Shown here piece after piece: positions 1-9,204 of a DNA stretch of 64,000 nt; within the stretch, counting starts at the first letter, position 1; each line of letters begins with the position of its first letter. The stretch comes from Amycolatopsis endophytica. GTDB taxonomy: Bacteria; Actinomycetota; Actinomycetes; Mycobacteriales; Pseudonocardiaceae. Both the position numbers and the translations under genes were made by a program. Under the pieces are notes generated by a model. That model made no database searches and was not told the DNA's origin. It saw nothing but the letters and a program-made list of their open reading frames with translations. The DNA lies in NCBI RefSeq assembly GCF_013410405.1, contig NZ_JACCFK010000001.1, positions 4,092,001-4,156,000 on the forward strand, given 5' to 3'.

Positions 1-2186
1 ACGACAAGGTCCTGGGTGGGACGCCTTCGGCTCGGCGGGCGGGTGGCAAGGTCAACGACTGGTGGCCGGAGCGGGTCGATCTGGCGGCATTGCGCCGGAA
101 CCCGCCCGCGGGCGACCCGCTCGGCGCGGACTTCGACTACGCCGAACAGTTCAAGACGGTGGATCTCGAGGAACTGGCGCGTGACGTCGACGAGGTGCTG
201 ACGACTTCGCAGGACTGGTGGCCCGCCGACTTCGGGCACTACGGCCCCCTGGTGCTGCGCATGGCCTGGCACGCCGCGGGGACCTACCGGGTCTTCGACG
301 GGCGAGGCGGTGCCAGTGCCGGGATGCAACGGTTCGCCCCGTTGAACAGCTGGCCGGACAACCGCAACCTGGACAAGGCCCGCCGGTTGCTCTGGCCGGT
401 GAAACAGAAGTACGGCCGCCGGATCTCCTGGGCGGACCTGATGGTCTTCGCGGGCAACCGGGCACTGGAGTCGATGGGTTTCCGGACCTTCGGGTTCGGT
501 GGCGGCCGCACGGACGTGTGGGAGCCCGACGAGACGTACTGGGGCCCGGAGAGCAAGTGGCTGGCCGAGGACCGGTACAGCGGCCTGCGCGAGCTCGACG
601 AGCCGCTGGCGGCCACCGAGATGGGGCTGATCTACGTCGACCCGCAGGGCCCGGCCACCAACCCCGACCCGGTGCTCGCGGCCCGCGACATCCGCGAGAC
701 CTTCAAGCGGATGGGGCTCGACGACGAGGAAACGGTGGCGCTCATCGGGGGTGGTCACACTTTCGGCAAGACCCACGGCGTGGCGGACCCGAACCTGACC
801 GGCGGCCCCGAGCCCGAGGCAGCGCCGCTCACCGCGCAGGGCCTGGGCTGGCTCGGCGGGCAGGGCGCGGGCAACGCGAGGGACACGGTCACCAGTGGGC
901 TGGAAGGCATGTGGACACGCACCCCCGTCCGGTGGGACCACACGTTCTTCGAAACGCTGTACGAGTACAAGTGGGACGTCGAGCTCAGCCCGGCCGGACT
1001 GTGGCAGTGGATCCCGAGCGACGGCCAGGGCGAAGGCACCGTGCCCGACCCCTTCGAGCCGGACGTGAAACACCACCCGGTCATGCTCACCACCGACCTG
1101 TCGTTGCAGGAGGACCGGCGCTACGACGCGATCGCGCGGCGGTTCCTGGAGCACCCGGACCAGTTCGAGGACGCCTTCGCGCGGGCCTGGTTCAAGCTGA
1201 CCCACCTCGACATGGGCCCGATCGAGCGTTACCTCGGCCCGCTCGTCCCGGCCGAACGGCTGATCTGGCAGGACCCGGTGCCCGAACGCGACCACGAACT
1301 CGTGGACGGGGACGACGTCGCCGCACTCAAGCGCGAGATACTCGAATCGGGCCTGACGGTCGCACAGCTCGTCGCCACGGCGTGGGCGTCGGCTTCGACG
1401 TACCGCGACAGCGACAAGCGTGGCGGGGCCAACGGGGCGCGGATCCGGCTCGAACCGCAGCGCGGCTGGCCGGTCAACGAACCCGAGCAGCTCGGCGTCG
1501 TGCTGCCCGCGCTGGAGGCGATCCAGAAGCGGTTCAACGCCGCACAGCAGGGGGACAAACGGATCTCGATGGCCGACCTGATCGTGCTCGGCGGGTGTGC
1601 CGCGGTGGAACACGCCGCGGCCGCCGCCGGCCACGAGGTCGGTGTTCCGTTCCGCCCCGGGCGCACCGACGCGACCCAGGAATGGACCGACGTCGAGTGG
1701 TTCGGCTCGTTGCAGCCCGTCGCGGACGGCTTCCGGAACTACCTGGGCAACGGCTTCCGGATGCCGCCGGAGCACCTGCTGGTCGACCGGGCGAGTCTGC
1801 TGACCCTGACCGCGCCCGAGATGACCGTGCTGCTCGGCGGGCTGCGGGTGCTCGGAGCCAACTTCCGGCGGTCCCCGTCGGGTGTGCTGACCTCGGCACC
1901 GGGGACGTTGACGAACGACTTCTTCGTCAACCTGCTGGACATGGCGACGCAGTGGGTGCCGAGGCGGGGCGGCCACATCTGGACGACGACCTACGAGGGC
2001 CGGGACCGGGGCACCGGCGAGGTGAAGTGGGTCGCCAGCCGGGTCGACCTCCTCTTCGGTTCGAACTCCGAGCTGAGGGCGCTTTCGGAGGTCTACGCGA
2101 GCGCGGACGCGGGCGAGAAGTTCGTCCGGGACTTCGTCTCCGCCTGGGTGAAGGTCATGGAGCTCGGCCGGTTCGACCGGCGCTGA
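1..2186 (+). CDS. katG: catalase-peroxidase KatG (5' end cut by window edge)
   Basis: Bifunctional haem catalase-peroxidase, removing H2O2. The frame is open from base 3, so about 727 residues are present and only a short N-terminus is missing compared with the usual 730-750. Visible motifs are the distal-site [11 protein letters not shown], the [11 protein letters not shown] segment carrying the adduct tyrosine, and [10 protein letters not shown] with the proximal haem histidine. The Met of the Met-Tyr-Trp crosslink is plausibly the one in FKRMGLDD. The duplicated C-terminal domain is complete to the stop. It precedes an alcohol-oxidation operon, so it may deal with oxidant stress, but no shared promoter is seen. 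Confidence 0.97.
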   Translation, partial: DKVLGGTPSARRAGGKVNDWWPERVDLAALRRNPPAGDPLGADFDYAEQFKTVDLEELARDVDEVLTTSQDWWPADFGHYGPLVLRMAWHAAGTYRVFDGRGGASAGMQRFAPLNSWPDNRNLDKARRLLWPVKQKYGRRISWADLMVFAGNRALESMGFRTFGFGGGRTDVWEPDETYWGPESKWLAEDRYSGLRELDEPLAATEMGLIYVDPQGPATNPDPVLAARDIRETFKRMGLDDEETVALIGGGHTFGKTHGVADPNLTGGPEPEAAPLTAQGLGWLGGQGAGNARDTVTSGLEGMWTRTPVRWDHTFFETLYEYKWDVELSPAGLWQWIPSDGQGEGTVPDPFEPDVKHHPVMLTTDLSLQEDRRYDAIARRFLEHPDQFEDAFARAWFKLTHLDMGPIERYLGPLVPAERLIWQDPVPERDHELVDGDDVAALKREILESGLTVAQLVATAWASASTYRDSDKRGGANGARIRLEPQRGWPVNEPEQLGVVLPALEAIQKRFNAAQQGDKRISMADLIVLGGCAAVEHAAAAAGHEVGVPFRPGRTDATQEWTDVEWFGSLQPVADGFRNYLGNGFRMPPEHLLVDRASLLTLTAPEMTVLLGGLRVLGANFRRSPSGVLTSAPGTLTNDFFVNLLDMATQWVPRRGGHIWTTTYEGRDRGTGEVKWVASRVDLLFGSNSELRALSEVYASADAGEKFVRDFVSAWVKVMELGRFDRR

Positions 2187-2361
2187 CCCTCGCATCAAAA
2201 GCCTTGGCGGGTAAGCAAGTATGCCGATGGAGCGCCAGCTATTTTCGCTGTGTCAACGGTTTTCGGATGCTTGGGCGTCGTGGCCAACGGGCGCGCGCGA
2301 GGTTGACGAACGGTACCTCGTGCCGGGGGAACGGCGGGACCGGGCTGGTCGGTGGCGAGGT

Positions 2362-2404
2362 GTTTCGAAACCGCTTGCCGGGGTGTAACGTCCAAACTCG
2401 TTAC
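2362..2404. promoter_or_regulatory. palindromes upstream of the PQQ dehydrogenase operon
   Basis: The 296-bp gap between katG and the next gene holds a perfect 10-bp palindrome GTTTCGAAAC (2362-2371) and an inverted repeat GTAACG-N8-CGTTAC (2385-2404). Both lie 80-120 bp before the start codon, where an activator or repressor could bind. GTTAC/GTAAC half-sites recur before the LytTR gene at 6858-6870, so a LytTR regulator is a candidate binder. This is inference from position only. Confidence 0.35.
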
Positions 2405-2482
2405 AGGGCAAGGAAAACAGCACTCGGGTTTCCGCGAAATCTGGCAGGAAGTTCATTTTTTCTGACGAGGAGGTGAAGTCCG

Positions 2483-2938
2483 ATGACGGCTATCCAGGAT
2501 CGCGAGGATCTCCTGGCCGAGCTCGGCGGACAGAACAGGGCGACCATCGGTGCCGTGCTCGGGACCGGCTCAATCGGCAAGGCGACCGAGCGGGCGGACG
2601 GGACCATGGAAGCGACCATCCGGATTCCGGAGGACGCGATGCAGTGGGAGCCGGCGGTGCTGATCCTGCCGCATGGCGGCAAGGTCGAACTGACGATCAT
2701 CAACGACGACAAGAACACCCACGCCTGCCTGCTGCCCAGCAACGGCGACCGGCAGTTCATCGGCCTGCTGAACCACTCGAAGGGCCGCGCCACGATCGAA
2801 CTGGACGGTCCCGGCTGCTACTGGTACGGCTCGCCCGCCGGCAACGACGAGGGCAGGGGCCTGACCGCCGCCATCGTCGTGACCGGTGAAGTGCCGCCGG
2901 AAGCCAAGCTCGACCGACCCGCCCAGCCGCGGCCGTAG
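2483..2938 (+). CDS. cupredoxin-like small protein
   Basis: A 151-residue protein with a cupredoxin-like beta pattern, ending 16 bp before the PQQ dehydrogenase gene, so probably co-transcribed. The start ATG has a strong GAGGAGGT ribosome site at 2467-2474. Possible copper ligands are His80 (in NTHAC) and Cys112 (in GPGCYWYGSP). The second His and the axial Met expected after the Cys are not in the usual places, so the copper site looks incomplete or atypical. No signal peptide is visible. It may accept electrons from the dehydrogenase or help its assembly; this is inferred from gene order. Confidence 0.6.
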   Translation: MTAIQDREDLLAELGGQNRATIGAVLGTGSIGKATERADGTMEATIRIPEDAMQWEPAVLILPHGGKVELTIINDDKNTHACLLPSNGDRQFIGLLNHSKGRATIELDGPGCYWYGSPAGNDEGRGLTAAIVVTGEVPPEAKLDRPAQPRP

Positions 2939-2954
2939 AAGGGGAAGACCAACC

Positions 2955-4637
2955 ATGACCGTGGAATACGTTGACGCCGGTGAAGCCTTCAACCACAGCC
3001 GGCTCTCCAACCTCCCGCACAGCGCCCCGGACGTGACGCGCGGCATCAACTACGAGCGTATCCTCCAGGCGCGCAGCGAATCGCACAACTGGATCACCTA
3101 TTACGGCGACTACGACGGCAAGCGGCACAGTCTGCTCGACCAGATCAACGCCGACAACGTCAAGAACCTGAAGGTCGCCTGGATCCACCAGGCGAGCGCG
3201 ACCGGTCTGATCGCCTCCACCTCGACCTACGCCTTCGAAGCCTGCCCGCTGGTCGTGGACGGCGTCATGTTCGTCACCGGCTGGGACGGCTGGCTGTGGG
3301 CGCTCGACGCCAAGACCGGCGAGCAGCTGTGGCGCTACAAGCACGCGATCCCGTTCGACGTGACCCTGTGCTGCGCCAACGTCAACCGCGGCTGCGCGGT
3401 GGCCAACGGCAAGGTCTACATGGTGACCCAGAACGCCCAGCTGGTGGCGCTGGACGCCACCAACGGCCGGAAGATCTGGCAGAAGACCATCGGTGACGTA
3501 CGCGCGGGTGAGAGCGCGTCGATCGCCCCGCTGGTCATCAAGGACACGCTCATCACCGGTTCCGCCGGTGGCGAGTACGGCGTCCGCGGCCACATCGACT
3601 GCTGGGACCTGGAGACCGGCGAGCAGCGCTGGCGCACCTACACCGTGCCGAAGCCGGGCGAGCCCGGCTCGGAGACCTGGCCCGCCGACGGTGAGGCCTG
3701 GCAGCGCGGTGGCGCGAACCACTGGGTCACCGGAACCTACGACCCGGAGCTGAACCTCTACTACGCGGGCACCGGGAACCCGGCGCCGGACTTCGACGGC
3801 GAGGTGCGGGAGGGCGACAACCTCTACACCGACAGCGTGGTCGCGGTGGACGTCGACACCGGCGAGATCAAGTGGCACTACCAGTTCACCCCGCACGACC
3901 TGTGGGACTACGACTCCACCATGGAGATGACCCTGTTCGAGCGGGACGGCAAGAAGCTGCTGGCCCACTTCGACAAGAACGGGTACATGTTCGTCCTCGA
4001 CCGGACCAACGGCGAGCTGCAGCACGTCACGCCGTTCGTCGACCGGATCGACTGGGGTGTGATCACCCGCGACGGCAAGGTGATGCCGCGCAAGTACCCG
4101 GACAAGGAAGGCGAGCCCTGCCACTTCTTCCCCGGCCCCGCCGGTGCGAAGGAATGGACCCACGCGTCGTACAACCCGGAGCACGACCTGTTCTACGTTC
4201 CGGTGGCCGACGTGGGCGCCACCGCCACCCGGCGTCGCCGCGAGTTCAAGGAGGGCATGCCCTACTGGGGCGCCGCCGTCGAAGTCGACATCGACAACAT
4301 GGCCGGGTCGGTCAGCGCGTTCGATTCCCACGGTGAGGAGAAGTGGCGCTACCGGCTGAACAACATGCCGATGGCCGCCTCGACCCTGAGCACCGCGGGG
4401 AACGTGGTGTTCGCCGGCACGCCCGAGGGCGAGTTCCTGGCGCTGCACGCCGAGACCGGCGAGAAGCTCTGGAGCTTCCAGTGCGGCAGCGGTCACCACA
4501 GCAGCCCGAGCACCTACGTCGTCGACGGCAAGCAGTACATCACGGTGCCGGTCGGCTGGGGTGGCTGGCTCGAGGGCATCGTCCCCGGCCTGTCCGGTCA
4601 GGGTCACGGTGCCGCGGTGGTCACGTTCTCCCTGTGA
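2955..4637 (+). CDS. PQQ-dependent alcohol dehydrogenase, lanthanide (XoxF/ExaF)-type active site
   Basis: A 560-residue eight-bladed propeller quinoprotein that would oxidise methanol or another alcohol. It shows tryptophan-docking repeats (for example ALDAKTGEQLW) and the adjacent cysteine pair Cys139-Cys140 that packs on PQQ. Metal ligands are Glu207 (GSAGGEYGVRG), Asn275 (GTGNPAP) and catalytic Asp318. Asp320, two residues after the catalytic Asp, is the extra ligand typical of lanthanide-dependent enzymes; calcium MxaF types have Ala there. No signal peptide is present although the family is normally exported, and the frame upstream of this ATG reads into the preceding gene. Methanol as substrate is suggested by the nearby RuMP genes. 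Confidence 0.9.
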   Translation: MTVEYVDAGEAFNHSRLSNLPHSAPDVTRGINYERILQARSESHNWITYYGDYDGKRHSLLDQINADNVKNLKVAWIHQASATGLIASTSTYAFEACPLVVDGVMFVTGWDGWLWALDAKTGEQLWRYKHAIPFDVTLCCANVNRGCAVANGKVYMVTQNAQLVALDATNGRKIWQKTIGDVRAGESASIAPLVIKDTLITGSAGGEYGVRGHIDCWDLETGEQRWRTYTVPKPGEPGSETWPADGEAWQRGGANHWVTGTYDPELNLYYAGTGNPAPDFDGEVREGDNLYTDSVVAVDVDTGEIKWHYQFTPHDLWDYDSTMEMTLFERDGKKLLAHFDKNGYMFVLDRTNGELQHVTPFVDRIDWGVITRDGKVMPRKYPDKEGEPCHFFPGPAGAKEWTHASYNPEHDLFYVPVADVGATATRRRREFKEGMPYWGAAVEVDIDNMAGSVSAFDSHGEEKWRYRLNNMPMAASTLSTAGNVVFAGTPEGEFLALHAETGEKLWSFQCGSGHHSSPSTYVVDGKQYITVPVGWGGWLEGIVPGLSGQGHGAAVVTFSL

Positions 4638-4675
4638 CGGGGAGGCGCCACTGAGGTGGCGCTGACGGGTTCCCC

Positions 4676-4729
4676 GCACCCGCCCGGTGATCAGCTGTCC
4701 CGTCGACAGCCCGGTCACCGGGCGGGTGC
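4676..4729 (+). terminator. hairpin terminator after the PQQ dehydrogenase gene
   Basis: Perfect 15-bp inverted repeat (4676-4690 with 4715-4729), with a second nested 6-bp stem (4694-4699 with 4705-4710) in the loop. It lies 39 bp after the stop codon. There is no T-run, as is common for actinobacterial terminators. Confidence 0.75.
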
Positions 4730-4856
4730 TTCGCGTTACCCGGAAGAGGAGAGCGGGAGCGCGAAGTCCCGCCGCTGGTGGGATTTCCGCTCCCACCCTG
4801 GTACTTTTTTCAGGCATGCCAGGGGAAACACAGCGACGGAGACGAAGGTGATGTGA

Positions 4857-5063
4857 GTGAACCAGTCGTCGGTGCCCCGCCAGGACAAGCAACACGAGCA
4901 CCTGCCGTGCCTGTACTGCGGGGAGGCATACGGGCCGGACGAGGTCGCGCGGCACACCGAACCGGTGCACTGTGGACCGTGCATCACGTGCGTCGACAAG
5001 CCCGCGTGCTTCAGTTGCCGTCTCATGTACTGCGTGTGTGACGTGCACCGGTACCGTGGCTGA
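4857..5063 (+). CDS. cysteine-rich mini-protein (68 aa), unknown function
   Basis: A small protein with nine cysteines: CLYC, HCGPCITC, ACFSC and YCVC, plus several histidines. The arrangement suggests one or two zinc-ribbon-like or metallothionein-like sites. The GTG start is supported by GAAGGTGA six bases upstream. It lies between the PQQ dehydrogenase terminator and a convergent regulator gene. I do not recognise a named family. A metal-handling or small regulatory role near a metalloenzyme is a guess. The composition and ribosome site argue for a real gene. Confidence 0.6.
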   Translation: MNQSSVPRQDKQHEHLPCLYCGEAYGPDEVARHTEPVHCGPCITCVDKPACFSCRLMYCVCDVHRYRG

Positions 5064-5121
5064 ACAGCCCCGCGTCGTCCCACGAGGCCGGTTCCGCCGG
5101 TTCGGCTCCGGAGGGGGCGGG

Positions 5122-6516
5122 TCAGATTTCCAGCGCCCGGCGCACTGCCGGTGCGTTCCGCCGCGAGACCGGCACCATCGTCTTCTCCTGGTCGTCCATG
5201 ACCAGGAACAGTTCACCCTTGAAGCGGCGCTCGACCTCGCGAATGCGGCTGAGGTTCACCACGTACTGGCGGTGCACCCGCAGGAAACCGGAATCGCCCA
5301 GCTCGGTTTCGAGCTTGTCCAGACCCGGCGAGGCCGATCGCAACCGTCCCTGGTCGGTGGACAGCCACACGTCGTTGCCGTCCGACTGCGCGACGGCGAC
5401 CTCGGGGAGCCGCAGCAGGACCATGCGGTTGTCGCGCGTCGCGACCATGCGGTGCGGTTGTGCCCGCAGCGGGTTGTCGCCACCCGTTCGGGGCAGCGGA
5501 TCCCCTTCGGACACTCCGAACGCGACGAGGTTGCCGATCAGGTGCCCGGACAGGAACACGGGCCGGAAACTGATCGACGTCGGTTCGTTGGCGAGCCGGG
5601 TGAAGATCTGCGTCGAGCCGAGCCAGCCGGGGTTGCGCGTCGCCTGCTTGGCGGCGTACTTCGCGGCCTGGATGAATTCCGGCAGTTCCGGTTTCCACCG
5701 CACCGCGGGCTCGGGTGCCGGGGTCGAACCCGGAATACCGAGGAGCACTCCGGCCGTGTCGTCGGCGAGCACCACCCGGCCCGCGGCGTCCACGGCCGCG
5801 AGCGGAGCGCTGGAGCGCGACCTGGCGTGGTTGAAGGCGGCCATCAGTTCGGCGCCGTCGTCCTGGGCACGCCGGCGCAGGATGCGCTGGGTCATCGTCG
5901 CGGCGTTGGCGAGCCAGGCTCCCGCGGCCCCGGGGAGCTCGCCGCGCCAGCACGAGATGTTGAGTACCGCGACCGGCTCCCTGGTCACCACGTCCCGGAT
6001 CGCCACGCCGGCGCAGCTCCATTCGTGGAAGGCCTGGCACCAGTGTTCGGCACCGCGGATCACCACGGGGGTGTAGGACATCAGCGCGGTGCCCATGCCG
6101 TTCGTCCCGGTGGCGCCTTCGGACCAGCAGTACCACGGCGCCAGGTTGGCGTCGGCGGCGACGGCGCGCGTCGCCTGGTCACCCCACTGGGCCAGTACCC
6201 GTCCGGTGGCGTCGGTGATCGTCACGATGCCGCCGACGGCGCTGACCTCGTGGGTCAGCGAGGCGGCGCGGAAGCCGAGTTCGGCGAACACCACGTCGTG
6301 CTCCAGCGCGTGGTCGACTTCGGCGACGGCCACCGGGGCTTCGGCGAGGCACGGGTCGACGCGGTACTGGTCCCGGCAGCGGTGCCAGGAGATCGCTATC
6401 TCGGGCCGGACGCCACGGAGGTCGTCCTCGCCCTTCACGAACCGCTCCCACGCGCCGTACACCGTTGCCTCGCCGCGGCTGCGGGAGGTCTGCTCGATCC
6501 GGCGTTCGTGTGCCAT
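5122..6516 (-). CDS. GAF-domain/LytTR transcriptional regulator (paralogue 1)
   Basis: A 464-residue regulator. The N-terminal half resembles the sensor part of AcoR-type activators, with a GAF-like region containing WSEGATGTNGMGT and HEWSCAGVAIRDVV. The last ~100 residues form a LytTR DNA-binding domain (LRVHRQYVVNLSRIREVERRFKGELFLVM). There is no AAA+ sigma54 module, so it would contact DNA by LytTR. A close paralogue is divergently oriented at 6929. The pair sits between the PQQ dehydrogenase and RuMP genes and may control one-carbon metabolism; this is inferred from position. Confidence 0.85.
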   Translation of the reverse strand: MAHERRIEQTSRSRGEATVYGAWERFVKGEDDLRGVRPEIAISWHRCRDQYRVDPCLAEAPVAVAEVDHALEHDVVFAELGFRAASLTHEVSAVGGIVTITDATGRVLAQWGDQATRAVAADANLAPWYCWSEGATGTNGMGTALMSYTPVVIRGAEHWCQAFHEWSCAGVAIRDVVTREPVAVLNISCWRGELPGAAGAWLANAATMTQRILRRRAQDDGAELMAAFNHARSRSSAPLAAVDAAGRVVLADDTAGVLLGIPGSTPAPEPAVRWKPELPEFIQAAKYAAKQATRNPGWLGSTQIFTRLANEPTSISFRPVFLSGHLIGNLVAFGVSEGDPLPRTGGDNPLRAQPHRMVATRDNRMVLLRLPEVAVAQSDGNDVWLSTDQGRLRSASPGLDKLETELGDSGFLRVHRQYVVNLSRIREVERRFKGELFLVMDDQEKTMVPVSRRNAPAVRRALEI

Positions 6517-6928
6517 AGAAGACCGCCTTTGGTCTGGGGCCAGCGCGGACGGTACACGTCACGTGACCCGCCCGACGCAAGCTAAACTCTTCGTCGACCC
6601 GAGGGCAAGCAGGGTGGGATGACTGCGGGCGCAGGACTTACGAACGGTCGTGCGGCGTCGATTACCGGCGGCGATCCGCCCACCAGCGGTCGCCCCACCT
6701 CCGCGCGATGATCGTGAACCGCTTGGCGGGCAACGATCTTTCGCCGCACCGGGTGACGGTTGGCACCGATGTCCGGATGTCAACGGTCTGATCGGGTTAT
6801 TCTACGACGAGTGTGCGCAGCGGCACGAACATGTCTTGAAATGCCGCGCGGCCTCGGGTTACTTTGTAACTTCTGTCACCGCCGGGGCGGCCGCATGCCC
6901 CGGCGCGCCAGGCGACAAGGAGGTCGCG
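6517..6928. promoter_or_regulatory. 412-bp divergent control region between the two GAF-LytTR genes
   Basis: No gene is supported here. The region holds the palindrome GTCACGTGAC (6558-6567), about 40 bp before the leftward gene, and the inverted repeat GTTAC-TTT-GTAAC (6858-6870), about 60 bp before the rightward gene. These are candidate binding sites for cross- or autoregulation by the LytTR proteins. A consensus promoter could not be assigned with confidence. Confidence 0.4.
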
Positions 6929-8368
6929 ATGACCGGGACAGTGCCGCCGCTGGCGATCGCACCGAGCCGACCCAGCGGACGTGGCCAGAGCTCTCTGGTG
7001 ACTACCTCATCGGCGAGAGAAGTAGCTCGCGCTTGGGAAAGGTTCGCCGCGGGCGACGACGTGGAGACGGGCGTCCGGCCCGAGATCCTGGCTTCGTGGT
7101 ACCGGTGCCGGGACCGGTACGAGGTGGACCGGACACTGGACGTCGCGCCGGGAGCGCGGGGCGACGGACAGCGCGTCGACAACGACGTCATCTTCACGGC
7201 GCTCGGTGGCCTCGGTGCGCTGGCGGGCCGGGAGGTGGAGCGGGACGGCGCCGTCGTCACCGTGACGGACGGCGACGGGCGCGTCCTCGGCGCGTGGGGC
7301 GACCCCACCGCGCAGCGGCGCGCCGAGCTGCACAACCTCGCTCCGTGGTCGTCCTGGTCGGAGGAGTGCACCGGCACGAACGGGATGGGCACCTCGCTCG
7401 AGGTGTCCGGCCCGGTGACCGTGACGGGGCCGGAGCACTGGTGCGAAGCGTTCCACCAGTGGGCCTGCGCCGGGATCTCCATCCGCGACGTGGTCACCGG
7501 CTCGCCGGTCGCCTCGATCAACATCTCCCGCTGGAACGCGTCGTTGTCGGAGTTCGTGCCGGCGTGGCTGACGAAGGCGGTCGCCTGCGTCGGGCAGGAG
7601 ATCTACCGTCGCGCCATCTACGAGGCCGACAAGGTGATCTCCGAGTTCAACCGGAAGTGCGGCCAGACCAGTGGTCCGTTCATGGCGATGGACCGCGGGG
7701 GAAACGTGATAGCCGCGAACGAAGCGGCCGTCACGCTGCTCCGCATGGGCGGCGAAACGCCCATCCTCACGGGTGCGAGCGAACCCGCGCAGCGCTGGAT
7801 CCCGGACATCTCGGGGCTGTCCGAGGTGGTGCGGTGGGCCAAGGACCGGGCGCAGGAGAACGCGCAGTGGAGCGGGTACGCGCGGCTGCCGGTGTGCCCG
7901 GAGGAGGACGCCACCCCGCTGACCATGCGACCGGTGATCGACTCGAACCACGTGGTCGGCATGTTGTGCGCGTTCGGGGTGCAGGAGGGCGAGGCGTACC
8001 AGAGCAATTCACCGGACGCGGTCGGTTCGCTGCCCCGCCGCATCATCGGGATGCGCAACGAGCGGCTGGTCCTGCTCGCCCCGTCGGAGATCCGGTACGC
8101 CGAGGCGGACCGGAACATCGTCTGGCTGATCACCGAACGAGGGCGGATCCAAGCCGCGACCCGCGGCCTGGACAACGTCGAGCGATCGCTGACGCCCTAC
8201 GGGTTCCGCCGGGTGCACCGGCGGTTCCTGGTCAACCTTCGCCGCGTGGCGGAACTGGAGCGGGGCATCAAGGGTGAGCTCTTCCTGATCATGGATTCCC
8301 GTTCCCACGAGTTCGTTCCCGTTTCGCGGCGGCACGCCCCCGATCTCCGGCGCATGCTCGGCGTGTGA
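6929..8368 (+). CDS. GAF-domain/LytTR transcriptional regulator (paralogue 2)
   Basis: A 479-residue paralogue of the divergent gene at 5122-6516, with the same layout: N-terminal segment (VRPEILASWYRCRDRY), GAF-like sensor (WSEECTGTNGMGT, HQWACAGISIRDVV) and C-terminal LytTR domain (FRRVHRRFLVNLRRVAELERGIKGELFLIM). This ATG is chosen over upstream in-frame starts because AAGGAGGT lies directly before it (6918-6925). It ends at a strong hairpin shared with convergent rpe. The similar sensor domains suggest related ligands; the effector is unknown. Confidence 0.85.
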   Translation: MTGTVPPLAIAPSRPSGRGQSSLVTTSSAREVARAWERFAAGDDVETGVRPEILASWYRCRDRYEVDRTLDVAPGARGDGQRVDNDVIFTALGGLGALAGREVERDGAVVTVTDGDGRVLGAWGDPTAQRRAELHNLAPWSSWSEECTGTNGMGTSLEVSGPVTVTGPEHWCEAFHQWACAGISIRDVVTGSPVASINISRWNASLSEFVPAWLTKAVACVGQEIYRRAIYEADKVISEFNRKCGQTSGPFMAMDRGGNVIAANEAAVTLLRMGGETPILTGASEPAQRWIPDISGLSEVVRWAKDRAQENAQWSGYARLPVCPEEDATPLTMRPVIDSNHVVGMLCAFGVQEGEAYQSNSPDAVGSLPRRIIGMRNERLVLLAPSEIRYAEADRNIVWLITERGRIQAATRGLDNVERSLTPYGFRRVHRRFLVNLRRVAELERGIKGELFLIMDSRSHEFVPVSRRHAPDLRRMLGV

Positions 8369-8374
8369 GCGCCC

Positions 8375-8405
8375 GCCGGGGCACGGGAGCGTCCCGTGCC
8401 CCGGC
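8375..8405. terminator. bidirectional terminator between LytTR gene and rpe
   Basis: Perfect 14-bp stem (8375-8388 with 8392-8405) and a 3-nt loop in the 51-bp gap between two convergent genes. Confidence 0.85.
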
Positions 8406-8419
8406 GCCACCACGGCCCG

Positions 8420-9115
8420 TCACCCTTGGTGGCGGGTGGAAAGCCCCTCCACCTGACTGCGCAGCCCCTCCACGGCACGCGCCGGGTCCTGCGCGGCGTA
8501 CACGGCCGAACCGGCCACGAAGCAGTCGACGCCGGCCTCGGCCGCCTGCTCGATCGTGTCGGAGTTGATGCCGCCGTCGATCTCCACGACCAGATCCAGG
8601 TGGCCGGTGTCGACCATCGTCCTCGCCGTGCGCACCTTGCCGAGGACGTCGGCGATGAACTTCTGGCCCCCGAACCCGGGCTCCACCGACATCACCAGCA
8701 GGGTGTCGTAGTGCTTGAGCACGTCGACGTAGGGCTCCAGAGGTGTGCCCGGTTTGATCGCCAGCCCCGCCTTCGCTCCCGCGGCCCGCAGGTCCTTCGC
8801 GAGCATGATCGGATCGCCCGCGGCTTCCACGTGCACGGTGACGTTGTAGGCACCCGCTTCCGCGTAGCCGATCGCCCAGCGATCGGGGTTCTCGATCATC
8901 AGGTGACAGTCCAGTGGTAGGTCGGTGGTTGCCAGCAGCGACCGCACGACCGGCAGCCCCAGGGTCAGGTTCGGCACGAAATGCGCGTCCATGACATCCA
9001 CGTGCAGCCAGTCCGCACCACGGCCTGGCCCTCCTCGCACGGCGGCCACTTCGTCGGCGAGCCGGGCGAAGTCGGCGGAGAGGATGGACGGAGCGATCAT
9101 CGGCTGATTCGACAC
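8420..9115 (-). CDS. rpe: ribulose-phosphate 3-epimerase
   Basis: A 231-residue TIM-barrel enzyme interconverting ribulose-5-phosphate and xylulose-5-phosphate. Motifs include [51 protein letters not shown] and EIDGGIN. I chose GTG at 9115 ([10 protein letters not shown]); ATG at 9100 is a close alternative, and neither has a strong ribosome site. It is divergent from hps and belongs with the RuMP rearrangement reactions that regenerate the formaldehyde acceptor ribulose-5-phosphate. Confidence 0.95.
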   Translation of the reverse strand: MSNQPMIAPSILSADFARLADEVAAVRGGPGRGADWLHVDVMDAHFVPNLTLGLPVVRSLLATTDLPLDCHLMIENPDRWAIGYAEAGAYNVTVHVEAAGDPIMLAKDLRAAGAKAGLAIKPGTPLEPYVDVLKHYDTLLVMSVEPGFGGQKFIADVLGKVRTARTMVDTGHLDLVVEIDGGINSDTIEQAAEAGVDCFVAGSAVYAAQDPARAVEGLRSQVEGLSTRHQG

Positions 9116-9204
9116 GACCCGAGCGTAAAGCAGCCGGGGGCAGCGGGTGGTTATTTGTTGTGTGCATTGGGGGATTGTGTTTTTGGATGTGGTGGGGTGT
9201 TGCC

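Noticed and set aside
2757..5216. Long minus-strand open frame opposite the cupredoxin and PQQ genes
   Set aside because: No family motifs, low-complexity Arg/Val/Asp content, and it lies fully opposite well-supported genes. It is a product of high GC content.
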